Part shown: positions 1 through 7,512 of the stretch, one piece after another | How the letters are laid out: every line of letters begins with the position of its first letter | How positions within the stretch are numbered: the stretch's first letter is position 1 | Assembly (NCBI RefSeq): GCF_014202435.1 | Contig: NZ_JACHGU010000002.1 | Location: 434,001 to 498,000, forward strand | DNA length: 64,000 nt | Direction of reading: 5' to 3' | DNA from: Pseudoxanthomonas broegbernensis | GTDB lineage: Bacteria; Pseudomonadota; Gammaproteobacteria; Xanthomonadales; Xanthomonadaceae | Notes under the pieces: model-generated | Told to the model about the DNA's origin: nothing | Seen by the model: the letters and a program-made list of their open reading frames with translations, nothing else | The model's database searches: none | Made by a program: the position numbers and the translations under genes

Positions 1-658
1 TCAAGCCATAGACCTGTATCGACACGGCGCCACGCTCACTCGGATCGGGATCGGCTCGCGGCACGACGAGGCTGACGGGCGGAGTCCCGTCGAACACGAA
101 CTCCAGGTGATCCCTCGGTACGTCCACGCACGGATTGAGCAGGAGCGCCTGCTCTGCCGTGTAGACAACGTCTTCCGGTTGAAGTCTCGGCGAGCCATCC
201 TTGATCGGGAAGCTGTCCTGCTTCCCTGATTGGGTGGACGGCTGCCGTTTCATGTTTTCGCGCAGCTCCGTCAGGCTGGCCGAGCTCGCCACCATATGCT
301 GCTTCCGTTTGCGGTTGCAGTCGATGCAGCTTGGCAACAGGTTGTCCCATGCCATGGCGATCCACCAGTAGCCGGGATGCGCGGGATCCTCGCTTACCGA
401 GCCCTTGGGGCGGAAATGCTCGACGTCGACCGGTGCAGATGCCGAGTAAAACGTTTCGCAATAAGCGCACTTCCCGTGAAAAATGGCGTCGAGCCGACGC
501 TTGACCTCGTCGTGCTTGTACGCCTTGAACGGAAACGCCACCCCCGACGCGGGACTTTGCAGGTGCGCGCGAACGCGATCGAGCTCGGTTAGTCCATTTC
601 TGTTCTTTACGCCGAGTGATGCCGGAGCTGGATCGTCGCCCCTTGAGACATTCCGCAT
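1..658 (-). CDS. HNH endonuclease, PtuB/TIGR02646-like (3' end outside window)
   Basis: The reading frame starts with ATG at 658, one base after the stop of the upstream ATPase gene, and runs off the window start (219 codons visible). A zinc-knuckle HNH fold is visible: CAYC at residues 64-67, VEHFRPKG with the catalytic His at 81, WDN at about 104-106 and CIDCNRKRK from residue 111. This spacing is typical of the TIGR02646/PtuB nucleases that work with ATPases in Septu and some retron defence systems. All key residues appear intact, unlike the HNH-like domain fused to the neighbouring ATPase, so this is probably the active nuclease of the operon. Cleavage of nucleic acid is inferred from the family; the C-terminus is unseen. 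Confidence 0.75.
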   Translation of the reverse strand, partial: MRNVSRGDDPAPASLGVKNRNGLTELDRVRAHLQSPASGVAFPFKAYKHDEVKRRLDAIFHGKCAYCETFYSASAPVDVEHFRPKGSVSEDPAHPGYWWIAMAWDNLLPSCIDCNRKRKQHMVASSASLTELRENMKRQPSTQSGKQDSFPIKDGSPRLQPEDVVYTAEQALLLNPCVDVPRDHLEFVFDGTPPVSLVVPRADPDPSERGAVSIQVYGL

Positions 659-659
659 G

Positions 660-2972
660 TCAGACCTCTCGCAGTATCTGAAGAATACGGTTCCTGGTGT
701 CTGTGCGCAGCTCATGCATCCTCGCCTCGGACGCCGTGCGGCGCTCCTTGAGGAACAGTGCGACAGCCTCCTGGACGAGCCGATGTGCTTCGGAGGTTCC
801 GATAGGTAGCGCGTCGGCGATGTCGCGCTGGAACTCAGTGACGATCCTCTCATCAGTGACCGACAACGGCTCTTTGCGACGTCTCACCAGGAGATCGGCG
901 ATCATGGCTAGGCGATCTTCGAACTTGGGCTCATCAGTAGAAAAGAGCTGAAAGAAATCTGAGGTCAGCAACTGTTCGACTCCCAACTGCTCGACGTTGG
1001 GGAGGTCGACGAGTTGCTCCACAAACACCGGGAGTTGGGTCGGATCCTGGTAGTCGACGCTGGCGATACGCTGAAGGACGGAAACTTCGCCGGTTCCCAT
1101 GCCCCGCAGGCAAAGCGGATCGTGGGTCGTGGCAACGAAGGTCATACCGGGCAAGGCATGACGCAGGCTGGACATGATCTGCATCTTCCAGCGTGGATGG
1201 AGGTGGGCTTCCACTTCGTCGATCAGGATAACGCCGCGTGCAGAAACAAAGGTTTCGAACCCGGGATACACGCGAGGATCCATCAGGCATTGCATGACAT
1301 CGCAAGCCATTGCCAGTACCGACCGGAAACCTGAGGACACGGCGCTTAGCGGCGTTCGGTTCAGAACAGTGTTGCCGTTCCGATCCTGAGTCGCCGTCAC
1401 CACCGAGCATTGTCTGGCCTGAAGATCCCGTACGATGACCTCGAATTCCCCGTCGATCGACAGGATCCCTCGTAATGTCCGTACTACCATCGCGAAGCGG
1501 GCATCGTTCAAGGTCAGCAACCAGGCTTGCGGGTTGCCGAGCAGACCGCCATCGAACAAGTTGCGGATTGTCCGATCCGCCGCGTGCTGTCGCTGCTTAT
1601 GCTGATAGTGCCGGAATGCGCCGTAGGCGAACACGGGCAACGTCTCAAAACTCGGGCCATCTCTGGTGGTCATCCGACCTTCATTGATCGTCAGAGTGCG
1701 TGTAGCGCCATCGCTGAGTGTCACGATGACTTCGGCTGAAGTCGGAGAAACGACGTTCTCGGCGCCCATGTAAGAAGGATTGAGCACATAGTCTCGTGCA
1801 GCCAGTCCTAGCCCCTTCCGTGCCGGATCGTCCACCAAGGTCAGGGCAATTGCTTCGAGAATCGAGCTCTTGCCTGTCGCATTCTCTCCAAGGACCAATA
1901 GCGACGGCACGGGCTTGATCGATTCTGAGTTTGACGATCCGTCGACGGCTTCCGGCATGCTCAGCAGGAGGCGTTCGATGGCCTTGAAATTGGTCAGCCG
2001 GACTTCCTTGAGACGGGCGACACCTGGGCGTGGAATTGTGCGTATCGGCTCGATATCGGGGCCGCGTTCATCCTCCTGTTGCAGGAGCGCCAACGCCCGC
2101 TGCAAATGCTCCTCGGTTCTTTTCCCACCGTACAGGGGCGAATAGAGCCGGACGATCCGAGCCGGGGAAAGGATCGGCTTCGGCCCCTTGTCGCTGCCGA
2201 TGAAGGCGGCCAGCCTTCGCAGCAGAATGTACCAAGTTCCGCCGAACTCCAGGCTGGGAAAGTCGAACAGCTCGGCGATGCCGCCGCGCGAACGACTTGC
2301 GGTCAGGGCTTCGACGAGTCTGGAATAGTATTCCGCATAGCGAGCCTGACGTTGGCGCACCCGATACGGATGATTTAGGTTGAATGTATTGATGGTCTCG
2401 TGGCCGCGGTGGGAGAGCGCGGTCAGCTCCCCGTTCCACTGGGCTCTCATGCTGCGATAGAAGTCCTTAGATTCGCAGGGATCGAGCAGCTGGTAATTCT
2501 CTCGGATGGGGTAGTTGCGCCAAACTCCCAGTCCCTCGTTGACATAACGGTCGATGTCTTCATGAGTTGGAAGCGGGGCGCGGGAACCGCGCACAGGAAA
2601 ATAGTTGGATTCCTTCGGGCTGCAGTACTCGCAGATCGGATAGAGATTTTCCCATGCGTCCGAAAGCCAGACATAGTAGAGATGCCCTTGGTCGGTTTGC
2701 TGAAAAGGAAGCGCTTCGGCGGCGGGCCTGAATCGATACGGGCGGGTGGAATCTGCGGCCTCGCAGAAGGCGCAGCGCCCACGGAACAGCCGGTGCAGCG
2801 CCTCCATGATGCTGGAATCGTGCAGGGCGTCATCCAGCAGAGGTGCGCTCGTTTGTCCGCGCTTGTCGGCACCGAAATGCATGAACTCGCGCATCATTTC
2901 ACGTGATCGCTGTACCTTCGGTCGCTGCAGCCCGGGAGGTGGCGGCTCGCTTCCCCTTTCATACTTCTGCAT
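660..2972 (-). CDS. ABC/SMC-like AAA ATPase with N-terminal degenerate HNH domain
   Basis: This 770-residue protein has two parts. Residues about 60-130 form an HNH/TIGR02646-like zinc knuckle (CAFC at 67-70, CEYC at 114-117). The position expected for the catalytic His holds Arg (PYRFRP instead of EHFRP), and the Asn after the last Cys is lost. Residues about 320-770 are an ABC-type ATPase: Walker A GENATGKSS (362-370), a signature-like SSGFRS, Walker B ILIDEVEAHLHP (D585-E586) and switch His 617. The architecture matches PtuA-like or overcoming-lysogenization-defect-type ATPases. The ATG at 2972 is preferred because AAGGAG lies about 8 bases upstream; this gives a 14-nt overlap with the DUF2235 gene. 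Longer in-frame starts up to 3107 lie inside that gene. Role inferred: nucleotide-driven sensor or regulator of the downstream HNH nuclease. Confidence 0.8.
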   Translation of the reverse strand: MQKYERGSEPPPPGLQRPKVQRSREMMREFMHFGADKRGQTSAPLLDDALHDSSIMEALHRLFRGRCAFCEAADSTRPYRFRPAAEALPFQQTDQGHLYYVWLSDAWENLYPICEYCSPKESNYFPVRGSRAPLPTHEDIDRYVNEGLGVWRNYPIRENYQLLDPCESKDFYRSMRAQWNGELTALSHRGHETINTFNLNHPYRVRQRQARYAEYYSRLVEALTASRSRGGIAELFDFPSLEFGGTWYILLRRLAAFIGSDKGPKPILSPARIVRLYSPLYGGKRTEEHLQRALALLQQEDERGPDIEPIRTIPRPGVARLKEVRLTNFKAIERLLLSMPEAVDGSSNSESIKPVPSLLVLGENATGKSSILEAIALTLVDDPARKGLGLAARDYVLNPSYMGAENVVSPTSAEVIVTLSDGATRTLTINEGRMTTRDGPSFETLPVFAYGAFRHYQHKQRQHAADRTIRNLFDGGLLGNPQAWLLTLNDARFAMVVRTLRGILSIDGEFEVIVRDLQARQCSVVTATQDRNGNTVLNRTPLSAVSSGFRSVLAMACDVMQCLMDPRVYPGFETFVSARGVILIDEVEAHLHPRWKMQIMSSLRHALPGMTFVATTHDPLCLRGMGTGEVSVLQRIASVDYQDPTQLPVFVEQLVDLPNVEQLGVEQLLTSDFFQLFSTDEPKFEDRLAMIADLLVRRRKEPLSVTDERIVTEFQRDIADALPIGTSEAHRLVQEAVALFLKERRTASEARMHELRTDTRNRILQILREV

Positions 2973-4275
2973 CGTCTTCTCCTTGCTCCCCCAGCGCATC
3001 GCTACCCGCCGATGGCTCCAAATTCCCACCGTCCGTGACCGGTGACCCGCTATCGATGAATCGGTAGTTCCCGCGCAGATTGATCGGACGGTAGCCAATG
3101 CCCGCATCGATTCGCTTCTCCACCGAACGGTGGACGAGCGCGTCGTCGGGCATCGCCCTAGGCTCCGACCTAGGAAGATACCAGCCGAGAATGCTGTGCC
3201 GTTCGTCCCATTCCGGCCATCTGTCGCGCTTCGGCAGCCATTCGAGGATCCGCCAGGCCATGTTCATCGATTGATGCAGAGGGGCCGTTTCGCTTGGAGG
3301 CACATAGCTGTGGAGGCTTCCCTTTCGTGGTGCGCCATGGACCAGGTGATTGACCATGGCCCGATTGACGTGGAGCCCGTGCGCATGGGCCTCTTCGATC
3401 ATCCATGCAAGTGGAAACTTGGACAGGCCACTCTCTTCCTCGGGATAGCCGCCCCCTATGTCGGCATGGACTCCGGCGAACCACACCTGCCGGATGTCCT
3501 GGGCAACCTCGGTATCGGGGTCGAACGGGTTGGATCGATAAACTTGCGGTTCGATCCAGCGATTCAGTCGGAACATCCTGCGTCGCTCGTCGATCGCGAT
3601 CGCTTGGCGGAAACGTTTCACGCTGGAGTTGGTGCGCGTGAACCTCAGCGTCTGCAAGTCCGGAAGCAGCCGATCCGCGCGCGGCACGATGACGGAGGCC
3701 ACGGTATCCCAGACGCCGACGAATTCGATTCTGACGGTGCGTGCGCCGCTCACGCGGCCTAAGTGCCAGGCTTCGGCCAGCGCCATACTGTTTGCACTGA
3801 CCGGAGCCGTCGATTCCATGTTGTTCTCGGGGCTTCGGGGACCTGCATCTGCCTCACTCTTGCCACTCGATCTCTTGTAGGCGGCAAACGCATAGCCGGC
3901 AAGGTTGGACTGATCCGGTCGCAGCAGACCGATCACATGCAGGAAGGCCGCCAGGACACGGACGGTATAGGCGCCACGGCTGAATCCAAACAGCCAGATC
4001 CGGTCACCTTTCTCATAGGTTTGGCACAGAAAGCGGTAAGCACCCAACACGTCGTCGTCGAGGCCATACCCGGTTGCGAGCCCGAATACCGCCCTTGCCT
4101 TCTGGCGAAAGCGCTGCCAGGCATTCTGATGCCCGATCGTGCCTACTCCGGGGTTGTAGTAGGCACGCTGACGATTACTTTTCTCAAGAACTCGATAGAG
4201 CTTGAGCACGTTCGAGATCGTGGTGCCGATCTCGTTGCCGGTCCCGTCGCAACAGATGACGATATTCTTTGCCAC
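2959..4275 (-). CDS. DUF2235 alpha/beta-hydrolase (Tle1-like phospholipase domain)
   Basis: The 438-residue protein begins with ICCDGTGNEIG, the usual start of DUF2235 domains. The nucleophile elbow is GFSRGA (Ser99), followed by GVWDTV (Asp190) and GVHADIGGGY (His270), giving a complete Ser-Asp-His triad. DUF2235 includes type VI secretion phospholipases of the Tle1 group, but no VgrG, PAAR, immunity or other secretion gene is visible nearby and there is no signal peptide. The GTG start at 4275 follows a GGTGAGAG stretch. The gene overlaps the HNH-ATPase gene by 14 nt and is first in the operon. Membrane-lipid hydrolysis as part of an abortive defence response is inference; a separate metabolic hydrolase remains possible. 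Confidence 0.75.
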   Translation of the reverse strand: MAKNIVICCDGTGNEIGTTISNVLKLYRVLEKSNRQRAYYNPGVGTIGHQNAWQRFRQKARAVFGLATGYGLDDDVLGAYRFLCQTYEKGDRIWLFGFSRGAYTVRVLAAFLHVIGLLRPDQSNLAGYAFAAYKRSSGKSEADAGPRSPENNMESTAPVSANSMALAEAWHLGRVSGARTVRIEFVGVWDTVASVIVPRADRLLPDLQTLRFTRTNSSVKRFRQAIAIDERRRMFRLNRWIEPQVYRSNPFDPDTEVAQDIRQVWFAGVHADIGGGYPEEESGLSKFPLAWMIEEAHAHGLHVNRAMVNHLVHGAPRKGSLHSYVPPSETAPLHQSMNMAWRILEWLPKRDRWPEWDERHSILGWYLPRSEPRAMPDDALVHRSVEKRIDAGIGYRPINLRGNYRFIDSGSPVTDGGNLEPSAGSDALGEQGEDDAEV

Positions 4276-4333
4276 CTCTCACCCCCTCTATTCGTACCTT
4301 TTGCCTGATCTCGCCGTGCCTCGGGCATCACCA

Positions 4334-4819
4334 TTACGATATCTGCGTTTTCTGCCTCAACGACAGTCCCAGAATGGACCCTAAGATCGCATGCAAGCCT
4401 GTGCGAACCAACATGGGAGGCCGACTTGGGGTCGGCGGGCGTGGGCCGCGCCCCTTCCGCGTGTCGAGCATCCTGATGGCCACGAGGTCCGACTCAAGCG
4501 GGTGGCGCTCGGCCACGTTCGCGAGCTTTTTCGCTTCGGTGAACCGGCACCGCTGCCCCTGCACCAGCGGCGCCACCGGGTCGCTGTCCGACGGACGGTT
4601 GGGTCGGGGGTCGACTTGCCTTAATTCTTGCCTTATTTGTGCCGCCGGCCGGACGCCATTCCGGACGTTCGGATGCATCAGGTCGCGCCAGTCATCGACC
4701 TGCAGCGCGTTGCGAAACTTGCGGGCTTCGCGTCGCATCCGGCGCACCAGAAGATGGTGCGCCAGCGCGTATTCCGTGGCGTTTAGCCTGCTTCCGCGCT
4801 GCGCTTCGGCGTGCATCAC
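4334..4819 (-). CDS. Hypothetical protein of unknown function
   Basis: An open frame of 161 codons lies just upstream of the DUF2235 operon on the same strand. Its first 100 codons show high G+C at third positions and a plausible soluble, Arg-rich, helical composition, for example EYALAHHLLVRRMRREARK near the N-terminus. The last 40 codons look less convincing. I recognise no family, motif, signal peptide or membrane segment. It could be a real small gene of the accessory region or the remnant of a longer one. No good ribosome-binding site was found. Confidence 0.3.
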   Translation of the reverse strand: MMHAEAQRGSRLNATEYALAHHLLVRRMRREARKFRNALQVDDWRDLMHPNVRNGVRPAAQIRQELRQVDPRPNRPSDSDPVAPLVQGQRCRFTEAKKLANVAERHPLESDLVAIRMLDTRKGRGPRPPTPSRPPMLVRTGLHAILGSILGLSLRQKTQIS

Positions 4820-5692
4820 TCAGAACGCATACGAGGCTCGTGCCCATTGCGGGGACGCGTCCTTCTTCGTCCTGGAAATAGGAAATTGGCAGCGGACACA
4901 AGGTGAGGCGACCTTACGCTTACGTTGTAGAGTGACATTTGGTTGTAAGGCAAGGTAAAAGGACGCGGCACCATGCCGCGTCTAAATCTAGGTCTGCACA
5001 CGGGTTTGCGCGGCACGCGCCTTGAAGCTCGACGTGCCGCTGGCGGCACGGTCACGGCACTAATTGCGGCACCTTGCCGTGCCACGCTACTACGGCCTGC
5101 GCCGACGTTGCCTCGGCCTTGCCGAAGCCGCAGCGATGAACTGCCGCAGCGAAGACGACCTCTGCCTGTGGCCCGACCCGCGGGAGCGGCCACGCAGTGA
5201 CCGAAGTTCGTCTCGCACGCTCGCCATCCTGGGCAGTCGCGCACCGGAAACCGCAGCCGGATCCATCGCCGCCGAAACTGGCCTGAGGCATCGCCTGGCT
5301 GCGGACGGCCAGCGCGTCTCGGGGGGTACCTACCTCCGCAGTGTGCGGCTCGCCAGCGACCGCTGCGCGCTGCTACACAACACCCGCGAGCCGTAATCGA
5401 GAGGCAGCCCGGCCAGCCGCTCGTTGCCAACGTTCGCGGCAGCCGCGTGTTCTGGGCGAGGGGATTCTGCCGGGGCTTTCCGCACTGGTCGCCGCACGAC
5501 CATGCCGCATCGCAGCATGGAGTCGACGAGTAGGCCGAGACCCGACAGCCCAACAGGCCCGTTCCGTGCCGTTTCCGACAGGCAGGGTAGGGTTTCCGCA
5601 TCGTCCTGCATTAACAGCTTAATGCCCTGTCGACAGCCCCGATGCTGCCCAAGCCACCGTTTGCGTCCCGCTCCCCTGCCGGTTAAAGATTC
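4820..5692. other. Gene-poor stretch between the hydrolase/HNH operon and the FecI gene
   Basis: I see no convincing gene in about 870 bases. Open frames exist on both strands (for example 4816-5601 minus), but they are Arg/Cys/Ser-rich and match no family. The stretch holds a cluster of short GGCAC/GTGCC hairpins (listed separately) and must contain the promoter of the fecI-fecR-receptor operon near its right end. It probably represents a junction between separately acquired modules. Confidence 0.5.
4964..5083. repeat. Cluster of three short GGCAC/GTGCC hairpins
   Basis: Three small inverted repeats built on the same word lie within 120 bases: CGCGGCA-cca-TGCCGCG (4964-4980), GTGCCGC-tg-GCGGCAC (5034-5049) and GGCAC-cttgcc-GTGCC (5068-5083). 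Further GGCAC copies lie between them. No coding frame explains them. They could be repeated protein-binding sites or stems of a transcript; function unknown. Confidence 0.4.
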
Positions 5693-5722
5693 GTGTGTCG
5701 CACTGCTGTGATCGACCGGCCC

Positions 5723-6307
5723 ATGACGCACGGCTACACCGGTATCGTCGAGATCGAACTGCTCCGGGATGTGCCCGCGGACGCCCCGTGCGCGAACGAC
5801 GACGTGGCGCAGGAGTTCGAGGCCTTCATGCGCGACCAGCAGCCGTGCCTGCTGCAGTTCCTGCGACTGCGCGTGCCCAACGACGAGGACGCGCACGATC
5901 TGGCCCAGGAGAGCCTGACCCGGCTGCTGCGCTACCGCGACAGCGAGCCTGCCTCGGCCTGGCGGCCGCTGCTGTTCCGCATCGCCCGCAACCTGATCAA
6001 CGAGCAGTACCGCCGCAGCCAGACCCGGCACGTTGGCGATCACGTGCCGCTGGAAGGCGTGGAACTGCCCGACCCCGCGCCGGCGCCGGCGCAGCACCAG
6101 CAGGATGAGTGGCTGCGCGCCGCCATCCTGGAACTGCCGCCGCGCTGCCGGCAGGTGTACGTGCTCAGGCGCGTGGACGGCCTCAGCCACGCGCAGATCG
6201 CCCGCCGCTGCGGCATTTCCGTGAAGACCGTCGAGAAACACCTCACCAAGGCACTGGCCATCCTGTGCGAGAGGGCAGGGGTTTGGGCCTCCGATGCATC
6301 TTCATGA
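5723..6307 (+). CDS. ECF sigma factor, FecI-like
   Basis: This is a group IV sigma-70 factor. Region 2 lies around FLRLRVPNDEDAHDLAQESL, followed by the LFRIARNLINEQYRR helix. Region 4 lies at the C-terminus, with CRQVYVLRRVDGLSHAQIA and an ISVKTVEKHL helix-turn-helix. The ATG at 5723 gives 194 residues; an in-frame GTG at 5693 would add ten, and neither has a strong Shine-Dalgarno. The stop overlaps the start of the fecR gene by 14 nt, so the pair is translationally coupled. By family rule it is held inactive by FecR and released when the TonB receptor two genes downstream binds its ligand, and it then transcribes the receptor operon. Confidence 0.9.
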   Translation: MTHGYTGIVEIELLRDVPADAPCANDDVAQEFEAFMRDQQPCLLQFLRLRVPNDEDAHDLAQESLTRLLRYRDSEPASAWRPLLFRIARNLINEQYRRSQTRHVGDHVPLEGVELPDPAPAPAQHQQDEWLRAAILELPPRCRQVYVLRRVDGLSHAQIARRCGISVKTVEKHLTKALAILCERAGVWASDASS

Positions 6308-7322
6308 AGACACCGATGGACCGAAGCCCATGAACAGCGGAGCCATCCCACCGGAAGTCCGCACGGCCGCACAGCAATGGTTCGTGCGCCTGCAGTCGGC
6401 GCAAGGCGGCGACGCCCAGCGCGACGCCTTTGAACGCTGGCGCGATGCCGATCCCGCGCACGCCGCCGCCTACCGGGCGGTGGAAAGCGTGTGGCAGCGC
6501 AGTGCCGCGATGGTCCAGGATCCGGCCCTGAGCGACGTACTGCACCGCGCCCGCAGACTGCCGCCCGAACCGTCGCTGCTTCGAAGCGCGTTTCCCGCGC
6601 TGGCCACTGCCGCCTGCCTGATGCTGGCCGTCGGTATCGGCTACCGCCTGTGGTGGATGCCGGAGCAGGTGCCCGCAGTCGCCCATGCCACCGCGCTGGG
6701 CGAACAGCGCACCGTGCAGCTGGACGACGGCTCCACCGTGGTGCTGGACACGCAGAGCGAACTGCAGGTGCGGTACGGCAGGCGCGAACGCGGGCTCGTC
6801 CTGCAGCAGGGCCAAGCCGACTTCCAGGTGCAGGCGGACCCGCGGCGGCCGTTCGTGGTCCGCGTGGGCGACGCCACCGTCACCGCGACCGGCACCCAGT
6901 TCCAGGTGCGGCTGGCCGAGGACGCCAGCGCCGTCACCCTGCTGGAAGGGGAGGTGGTGGTCGCCGGCCGCGGAGGCGAGGGCGACCGGGTGACGCTGCA
7001 GGCCGGCGAACGCATCGCCATCCTGTCCGGCGGCGGCCTTGGCCCCCGCGAGCGCTTGGCCGAGACTGACCTGGCCAGCGCCCGCGGCTGGACCGAGGGC
7101 ACCCTGGTCGTGCGCGAATGGCCGTTGGCGCGGCTGCTCGCCGAGATGAACCGCTACACCGAGTCACCCTTGCGCCTCGCCGATCCTGGCTTGGCCGGAC
7201 TCGAGATCAGCGGCAGCTTCAAGCCGAGCGACCAGCAGTCGTTCCTGCTCTCGCTCGAATATGGCTGGCCGATCGAGGTCGACCGCAGCGTCCCCGATGA
7301 GATCGTGCTCCGCCGCAAGTGA
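6294..7322 (+). CDS. FecR-family anti-sigma / signal transducer
   Basis: The 342-residue protein has the usual FecR layout. A cytoplasmic N-terminal DUF4880 region (about residues 20-70, DAFERWRDADPAHAAAYRAV) binds the sigma factor. One membrane helix (FPALATAACLMLAVGIGYRL, about 100-120) follows. The periplasmic part is a FecR beta domain (GEQRTVQLDDGSTVVLDTQS to about 245) and a C-terminal STN-like segment that should contact the N-terminal domain of the receptor. The gene overlaps fecI and precedes the receptor by 190 bases. Base composition is high-GC like the core genome, in contrast to the distal part of the receptor gene. Confidence 0.9.
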   Translation: MHLHEDTDGPKPMNSGAIPPEVRTAAQQWFVRLQSAQGGDAQRDAFERWRDADPAHAAAYRAVESVWQRSAAMVQDPALSDVLHRARRLPPEPSLLRSAFPALATAACLMLAVGIGYRLWWMPEQVPAVAHATALGEQRTVQLDDGSTVVLDTQSELQVRYGRRERGLVLQQGQADFQVQADPRRPFVVRVGDATVTATGTQFQVRLAEDASAVTLLEGEVVVAGRGGEGDRVTLQAGERIAILSGGGLGPRERLAETDLASARGWTEGTLVVREWPLARLLAEMNRYTESPLRLADPGLAGLEISGSFKPSDQQSFLLSLEYGWPIEVDRSVPDEIVLRRK

Positions 7323-7336
7323 CTGCCCGGGAGTAT

Positions 7337-7360
7337 CCCTCTCCCGCGAGCGGGAGAGGG
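7337..7360. repeat. Palindromic intergenic repeat between fecR and receptor
   Basis: CCCTCTCCCG-cgag-CGGGAGAGGG is a perfect 10-bp stem with a 4-base loop, followed by GCGGGGGTGAGGGTG. This word resembles a repeat I associate with intergenic regions of xanthomonad genomes. It may attenuate or stabilise the fecIR-receptor transcript. No U-tract follows, so it is not a classic terminator. Confidence 0.6.
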
Positions 7361-7512
7361 GCGGGGGTGAGGGTGCGCACGGCAGGCATGCGATTGCCCC
7401 CATTCGATCCGGAGGTAGGGATTGTTCGTTCCCCTGCATCAGCAGGTGGGCACTCCGCACTGCGCCATTCAAGTGGGCGGGCGGCACCACACCTGACACT
7501 GGGGAGTCATCG

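Noticed and set aside
2973-3107. Longer N-terminus for the HNH-ATPase
   Set aside because: The extension lies wholly within the DUF2235 gene, and the ATG at 2972 has a well-placed AAGGAG.
2959-4275. DUF2235 gene as a type VI secretion effector
   Set aside because: No VgrG, PAAR, Hcp or immunity-type gene is adjacent, and the gene overlaps an ATPase/HNH operon instead; not excluded beyond the window.
4816-5601. 261-codon minus-strand frame in the gene-poor stretch
   Set aside because: Arg/Cys/Gly/Ser-rich composition without any domain, crossing several palindromes; typical of non-coding GC-rich DNA.
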